Both the position numbers and the translations under genes were made by a program. From positions 1 through 23,189 of the forward strand of contig JASANC010005562.1 in NCBI GenBank assembly GCA_030248135.1: a stretch of DNA of 23,189 nucleotides. Direction: 5' to 3'. Below, piece after piece: positions 18,104 to 23,189 of the stretch. The DNA is from Theristus sp. LFF4_11. Taxonomy: Eukaryota; Nematoda; Chromadorea; Monhysterida; Xyalidae. How positions within the stretch are numbered: position 1 is the stretch's first letter; the number at the start of each line of letters is the position of its first letter. The notes below the pieces were generated by a model, which was not told the DNA's origin, ran no database searches, and saw only the letters and a program-made list of their open reading frames with translations.

Positions 18104-18104
18104 T

Positions 18105-18590
18105 TCAATAGAAGTTTGGAGGTTTGGTTACAACTTTGGCAAACTTTGATGTCTTGCTACGGTTTAGTAGTTTGTCAATTAAAGCAGTATTGTTGATAGC
18201 ACGCTTGAAGGCCGAGATCGGCAGATTGACAATTGATTGATCCAACAGGTTGTAAGCATAGGCAATAGAGCACATTGCGGATGACATTCGACGAGCCGTA
18301 CGGCACGCCGGAATATAAATGGAACGTGAATGGTTTGCACGTGCACTGAGACGCGTCCGGTGAGCCACCAGTGGCTCAAAAACTGAGTCGCGAATAATAC
18401 CAGTCATACATTTATGAGCGTAGACCATACGAGTCACGAACACTGACTGGAACAACGGCAACAAATTCAATCTAGAGAGTAAACTAGTGTACGCGGTTTC
18501 GTAATCAAAATCACGCAAGAACAGCCTGCATGCGAACTTATCATCGTGCATCGTCATCAAAGATCCGCAATAGAAAAGAGAAAAGTAGAG
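18105..18590 (-). pseudogene. 5'-truncated LINE reverse-transcriptase fragment
   Basis: A minus-strand open stretch of about 160 codons resembles the extreme C-terminal part of reverse transcriptases of CR1/Jockey-type LINEs. It shows RLFLRDFDYETAYTSLLSRL, then LLPLFQSVFVTRMVYAHKCM, then RTRLSARANHSRSIYIP, the usual order of RT thumb/connection motifs. It has no endonuclease or catalytic YxDD part, and a stop codon lies in frame just upstream. This is a dead fragment typical of incomplete reverse transcription. The exact clade cannot be set from this piece. Confidence 0.72.
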
Positions 18591-18650
18591 TCAAAAGCGA
18601 AAAAATCATAAGCGGACGGGTGAAAGAAATCCACGACACGGTAAAATAAA

Positions 18651-18812
18651 AAATGTCCGAAATTGTGTCCGATGTCCTTCCGAGGTGTCCCGAAACTAAA
18701 GTAGCACATCAGCAGTGAATAGCGAAACCACCCTTGGCCTGTTTATGCAGCTACTTTTATTTCCGGGGACAGAGGACACTGCGGCGGACACGGACACCAC
18801 TTCCGGACATTT
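18651..18812. mobile_element. GTGTCC-type MITE next to the second telomeric array
   Basis: The left end AATGTCCGAAATTGTGTCCG and the right end, reverse complemented, AATGTCCGGAAGTGGTGTCCG are inverted. Both continue into the family signature (CCGAAACTAAAGTAGC and CCGGAAATAAAAGTAGC). It is about 162 bp with no coding capacity. Confidence 0.65.
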
Positions 18813-18871
18813 CTGTTTGACGTTCATTTCTATTCAAATATTCACATCGGTCGATTCATTGCGGAACGGAA

Positions 18872-21052
18872 CGGAAGCCTAAGCCTAAGCCTAAGCCTAA
18901 GCCTAAGCCTAAGCCTAAGCCTAGCCGAAGCCGAAGCCGAAGCCGAAGCCGAAGACTAAGCCTAAGCCTAAGCCTAGCCGAAGCCGAAGCCGAAGCCGAA
19001 GCCGAAGACTAAGCCTAAGCCTAAGCCTAAGCCTAAGCCGAAGCCTAAGCCTAAGCCTAAGCCTAAGCCTAAGCCTAAGCCTAAGCCTAAGCCTAAGCCT
19101 AAGCCTAAGCCTAAGCCTAAGTTTAAGCCTAAGCCTAAGCCTAAGTTTAAGCCTAAGCCTAAGCCTAAGCCTAAGCCTAAGCCTAAGCATAAGCCTAAGC
19201 CTAAGCCTAAGCCTAAGCCTAAGCCTAAGCCTAAGCCTAAGCCTAAGCCTTAGCCTAAGCCTAAGCCTAAGCCAAAATTCTTTTATTTAATTAGTTTTCA
19301 AAAATCCCAATTAAAAAAATTATTTAAAAGAATTTTGAACCCCAAGCCTAAGCCTAAGCCTAAGCCTAAGCCTAAGCCTAAGCCTAAGCCGATGCCGAAG
19401 CCTAAGCCTAAGCCTAAGCCTAAGCCTAAGCCTAAGCCTAAGCCAAAGCCTAAGCCTAAGCCTAAGCCTAAGCTTAAGCCTAAGCCTAAGCCTAAGCCTA
19501 AGCCTAAGCCTATGCCTATGCCTATGCCTAAGCCTAAGCATAAGCCTAAGCCTAAGCCTAAGCCTAAGCTAAAATTTGTTTTTTTTAATTAATTACGAAA
19601 TTAGTTAAAAAATCCCAAGTTTTTAAAAAAAAATTATTCAAAAAAAATTTCGAACCCTAAGCCGAAGCCTAAGCCTAAGCCCAAGCCAAAATTCGTTTTT
19701 AGTTAATTAAAAAATTAATTTAAAAAATCCCGATTTTTTCAAAATTTTTTTTCATTTAAAAAAAAATCGAACCTTAAGCCTAAGCCTAAGCCTAAGCCTA
19801 AGCCTAAGCCTAAGCCTAAGCCTAGCCTAAGCCTAAGCCTAAGCCTAAGCCTAAGCCTAAGCATAAGCCTAAGCCTAAGCCTAAGCCTAAGCCTAAGGCT
19901 AAGCCTAAGCCAAAATTCGTTTTTTATTTAATTAAGAAATTAATTAAAAACCCCAATTTTTTTCAAAAAAATTATATTTAAAAAAATTCGAACTCTAAGT
20001 CTAAGCCTAAGCCTAAGCCTAAGCTTAACTTCGTTTTTTTAATTTTTTACGAAATTACTTAAAAAATCCCAATTTTTTCAAAAAAAATTATTTAAAAAAA
20101 TTCGAACTCTAAGCCAAAGCCTAAGCCTAAGCCTAAGCCTAAACCAAAATTCGTTTTTTTTAATTAATAAAAAAATTAATTTAAAAAATCCCGATTTTTT
20201 CAAAAATTTTTTTTATTTAAAAAAAATTTGATCCCTAAGCCTAAGCCTAAGCCTAAGCCTAAGCATAAGCCTAAGCCGAATCCTAAGCCTAAGCCTAAGC
20301 CTAAACCTAAGCCTAAATCTAAGCCTAAGCCAAAATTTGTTTTTTTAGTAATTTAAAAAATCCCAATTTTAAAAAAAAATTTATTTAAAAAAATTTTGAA
20401 CCCCAAGCCTAAGCCTAAGCCTAAGCCTAAGCCTAAGTCCAAGCCTAACCATAAGCTTAAGCCTAAGTCTATACCGAAGCCTAAGCCTAAGCCTAAGCAT
20501 AAGCTTAAGCCTAAGCCTACGCCTAAGCCTAAGCCAAAATTCGTTTTTTAATTAATTACGAAATTAATTAAAAATACCCGACTTTTTTAAAAAAAATTAA
20601 TTTAATAAAAATTTCGAACCCTAAACCGAAGCCTAAGCCTAAGCCTAAGCCAAAATTCGTTTCTTAATTAATGAAAAAATTAATTAAAAAATCCCGATAT
20701 TTTGAAATTTTGTTGATTTAAAAAAAACTTCGAATCCTAAGCTTAAGCCTAAGCCTAAGCCTAAGCCTAGGCCTAAGCCTAAGCCTAAGCCTAAGCCTAA
20801 GCCTAAGCCTAAGCCTAGCCAAAGCCGAAGCCTAAGCCTAGCCGAAGCCGAAGCCGAAGCCGAAGCCGAAGACTAAGCCTATGCCTAAGCCTAGCCGAAG
20901 CCGAAGCCGAAGCCGAAGCCTAAGCCTAAGCCTAAGCCTAAGCCTAAGCCTAAGCCTAAGCCTAAGCCGAAGTTGAAGCCGAAGCCAAAGCCTAAGCCTA
21001 AGCCTAAGCCTAAGCCTAAGCCTAAGCCTAAGCCTAAAGCCTAAGCCTAAGC
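18872..21052. repeat. Second interstitial telomeric array with AT-rich linkers
   Basis: GCCTAA blocks in the same orientation as the first array, broken by nine linkers at about 19272-19342, 19569-19655, 19686-19773, 19911-19995, 20026-20108, 20144-20233, 20331-20402, 20534-20620 and 20651-20736. The hexamer blocks are shorter (often 30-150 bp) and the linkers more diverged than in the first array. Runs of GCCGAA occur near both edges (18924-19010 and 20841-20917). It lies between the LINE/MITE zone and the acyltransferase gene. Open frames in it are hexamer artefacts. Confidence 0.95.
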
Positions 21053-21538
21053 TATAAATGCTGCACATCAAACCACTGACCAACAAAACTGGTTGCCAAG
21101 TTTATGTTCAATTTTTTTTTGTTTTTTGGTCAGTTTTTTGGTCCGTAGTGGTTTTCAGTGATGCAGTGCGACAACAAAGATGATAGAGGCAACGTGAACA
21201 AGCAGATGATGAGGCGGAAACGATTGGGATTCCTGTGGCCAGTTTTATGAATAGTGACGCATTTACAAGTGAGGATTTCAATCGTCTTCAAACATGCAAC
21301 GCAACACTGAATAGCAAGTAGAAAAATGCATGAAAACTAAGCTCATGTTGTGTCTGATAAGCTTCATAGCGTGTGTTGGTATTCACATGAAACGCATACA
21401 CGTAATCTTTACACCGTTTACACCCTGTACAACTTCATGAATGGCGCTTTTATCACGCTGTGGCTGTTCGCCTATTCCACTGTCACAACGTTAAAGTTAT
21501 CAAACAAATAGTCATTAACGAAAAAATCTGTTCTGTTA
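21053..21538. other. 3' flank of the acyltransferase gene
   Basis: No gene is supported on either strand. It should include the 3' UTR of the minus-strand gene, but I see no canonical poly(A) signal on that strand close to the stop. Confidence 0.45.
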
Positions 21539-22895
21539 TCACATTCTGCTTTTGGTGCTTCTTCCAGTGAAAACAGCTTGGCCAAGGAGAATTTCCTTGC
21601 ACGTCTTATGATACGGCGATTTCTCAATGTGTTTGATTCGCAAATGATTCGTGCTCTCCACTGCGCCGTTTGGGATGATATTTCGTGGCATCGATATAGT
21701 GAGCAATATCATCTTTTCAATCAGTTGAGCAAGACCTGGAAAACAATCATTTTGAATTTTGGATGGCAGTGTGAAATTCGCTCAAAAGCGAGCTAGTTGC
21801 CAATCGGATTGCAATTTGGTGGTTTGAAAGCAAGCCATGCAATTTGCCACACCGCATTTGCCAACGTACCTTTGCCACGGTATTCGGCGACAGTGTAGAG
21901 CAGGCGCTCTTTCAATATCGAGTCGAGCATGCCCCACGATATTGGCCTGCCTGTTCTCGTCTCGCGCACGCAAGTGGTCAGTCCATTTTCGATGCTCCAC
22001 AGAATCTCGATTTTTTGAATCGGATATTTGTGCACGGCGGGTCGTGAATTGAACACAGTGTCGGCATCTGACACGCTCAGTTTGTCCCAATAGCAACCGG
22101 CTGGCAGCGCATCAAGTGAACGATGTTTCAGTAGCCAGTCGATGTCTTCAGGGTCTTTCTGGGTTTTTTTCGAAACTTCTATCAATTGTTTTGACACTGA
22201 TGATTTCCGAAAATAAATATTCTCAATTTTTTTAGGTTCTGCGACTCGATGCGTGCGCAGACGTAATCGGGAAACCAGTTTCAATCTTCATGTGGCAGCA
22301 ATTCAAAATCGCCTTTGTGACTCGACTCGACCCTATTTAGAGGACTCGAATCACATTGCCAATTTTGAATTCCCGAGTCATGCGTGAAACTGTTTCATAA
22401 TTTTAACCAACCCAAACAGACCCAAACGTGGTAAAGGTGCAACACTTCACCAGTCGGCACCCAGTGGATCCAGTTCGTTGCCTTTTTACAAATCTGCTCC
22501 ACCATTTCTTGTTTGCTCATGCCACAAAGAAGTGGAAGCCGAAAATTGAAGTCCGTCAAATCATGTTTCCACGGAAAATCGTCAGCGTTCAACAATTCTA
22601 CCACAAAACTGGCGTAATCTTTTGCGTCTCTAAACGCGTCTTTTGGGTCGACGACCAAGTTCACCTCACGATAGTCGGTGTGTTCAATGTGACGAAACAG
22701 ACAGAAGCCAGTGGTTTTCGGTTGATTTTTGTGGTTTTGCGGTTGATGAAATTCATAAAATTCGAATGATACTCCGGGCACAGCTGATCTCGCCCGCACA
22801 CAGTTCAAAACGTCTGTGAACAATGGGTAAAACTGCTTGGCTATCACGTTCTCCCATTGGTTTAGTTGAACGGATGATTCTACCAGTTTGAACAT
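21539..22895 (-). CDS. Glycine N-acyltransferase-like (GNAT fold) enzyme
   Basis: Three exons on the minus strand: 22895-22451, 22238-21870, 21735-21539. Both introns (212 and 134 bp) are phase 1 with GT/AG borders, and the join gives 336 residues, close to the roughly 300 of GLYAT enzymes. Family signs: LPAGCYWDKLSVSDADTVFN (about residues 188-208), RTGRPISWGMLD, and AEYRGKGLAQLIEKM (266-280). RGKGLA (269-274) is the acetyl/acyl-CoA pyrophosphate-binding signature (R/QxxGxG/A), and it is formed only after removal of intron 2. Such enzymes transfer an acyl group from acyl-CoA to the amino group of glycine or another small acceptor. The substrate here is unknown. The C-terminal part (STNHLRIKHIEK) only loosely matches the usual (N)xxSIKLxEKxGF motif. 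Confidence 0.82.
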
Positions 22896-23189
22896 GCCGA
22901 TTTTGTATATTCAAGTTTGCAATGTTCAGTTGCTGCTTCCAAAAACATCAACAACCGCGAACGAAACCAATCGACAAATTGAAAAATGCAAACGTGCTGA
23001 TAAATGTTCACGCGCGCAATAAAAAGTTTCAGTTTGTGAAACGATTGCACAGGTGTTTCAGAAGTAGTGGGTAGGTGTTCGACGCGTTATTTCTCGAGTT
23101 GTGTTCACTGAAATTTTAGACAGTTGCTCAGAAAGAAACAACTTAGATTTGTGCAAAATTTTAGAGAAACTAATTCGCACTCACTTTGA
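22896..23189. other. Upstream region of the acyltransferase gene
   Basis: Probably the promoter side of the minus-strand gene. A short inverted repeat, AGTTTCAGTTTGTGAAACG, is at about 23027-23044. No gene is seen. Confidence 0.4.

Noticed and set aside
21578..21796. 72-codon + strand open frame
   Set aside because: It is antisense to exon 3 and intron 2 of the acyltransferase gene, whose minus-strand reading has the family motif.

Overview
The window is nuclear DNA of a nematode. The evidence is kilobases of the nematode telomeric hexamer (TTAGGC, read on the + strand as GCCTAA), small introns with GT/AG borders, and two typical nematode gene families: a DB-module secreted protein and a degenerin/ENaC channel. 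There are no bacterial-style operons or RNA genes. All gene models below were assembled by hand from splice sites, reading phase and family motifs.

Layout: (1) 1-1445, non-coding DNA with mobile-element pieces (Tc1-like MITE ends, an old tRNA-derived SINE). (2) 1446-5155 (+), an eight-exon gene for a 582-residue secreted protein: signal peptide, Cys-rich segment, Thr-rich linker, two kinds of minisatellite-coded tandem repeats, and a C-terminal DB module. Its introns carry a MITE and a SINE. (3) 5859-14503 (-), a nine-exon DEG/ENaC sodium-channel subunit of 488 residues. Its third intron is 4.1 kb and nearly all of it is an interstitial telomeric array, cut into blocks by nine copies of an AT-rich linker of about 85-95 bp. 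Other introns hold MITEs and an (ACGTC)n array. (4) 14504-18870, a mobile-element zone: a SINE, a non-autonomous Helitron (16051-17906) with a foldback element nested inside it (16444-17024, flanked by 9-bp direct repeats), a 5'-truncated LINE reverse-transcriptase fragment (-), and a GTGTCC-rich MITE. (5) 18872-21052, a second telomeric array in the same orientation, again with nine linkers, more diverged. (6) 21539-22895 (-), a three-exon glycine N-acyltransferase-like (GNAT fold) gene of 336 residues.

The three genes have no evident shared pathway; the regional theme is repeat invasion. The most unusual feature is the composite telomere-hexamer/AT-linker satellite, found twice and once wholly inside an intron of an apparently intact ion-channel gene. 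On the gene's sense strand the intronic RNA would be UUAGGC-rich. The linker looks like a distinct repeat family that lives specifically in telomeric-repeat DNA.
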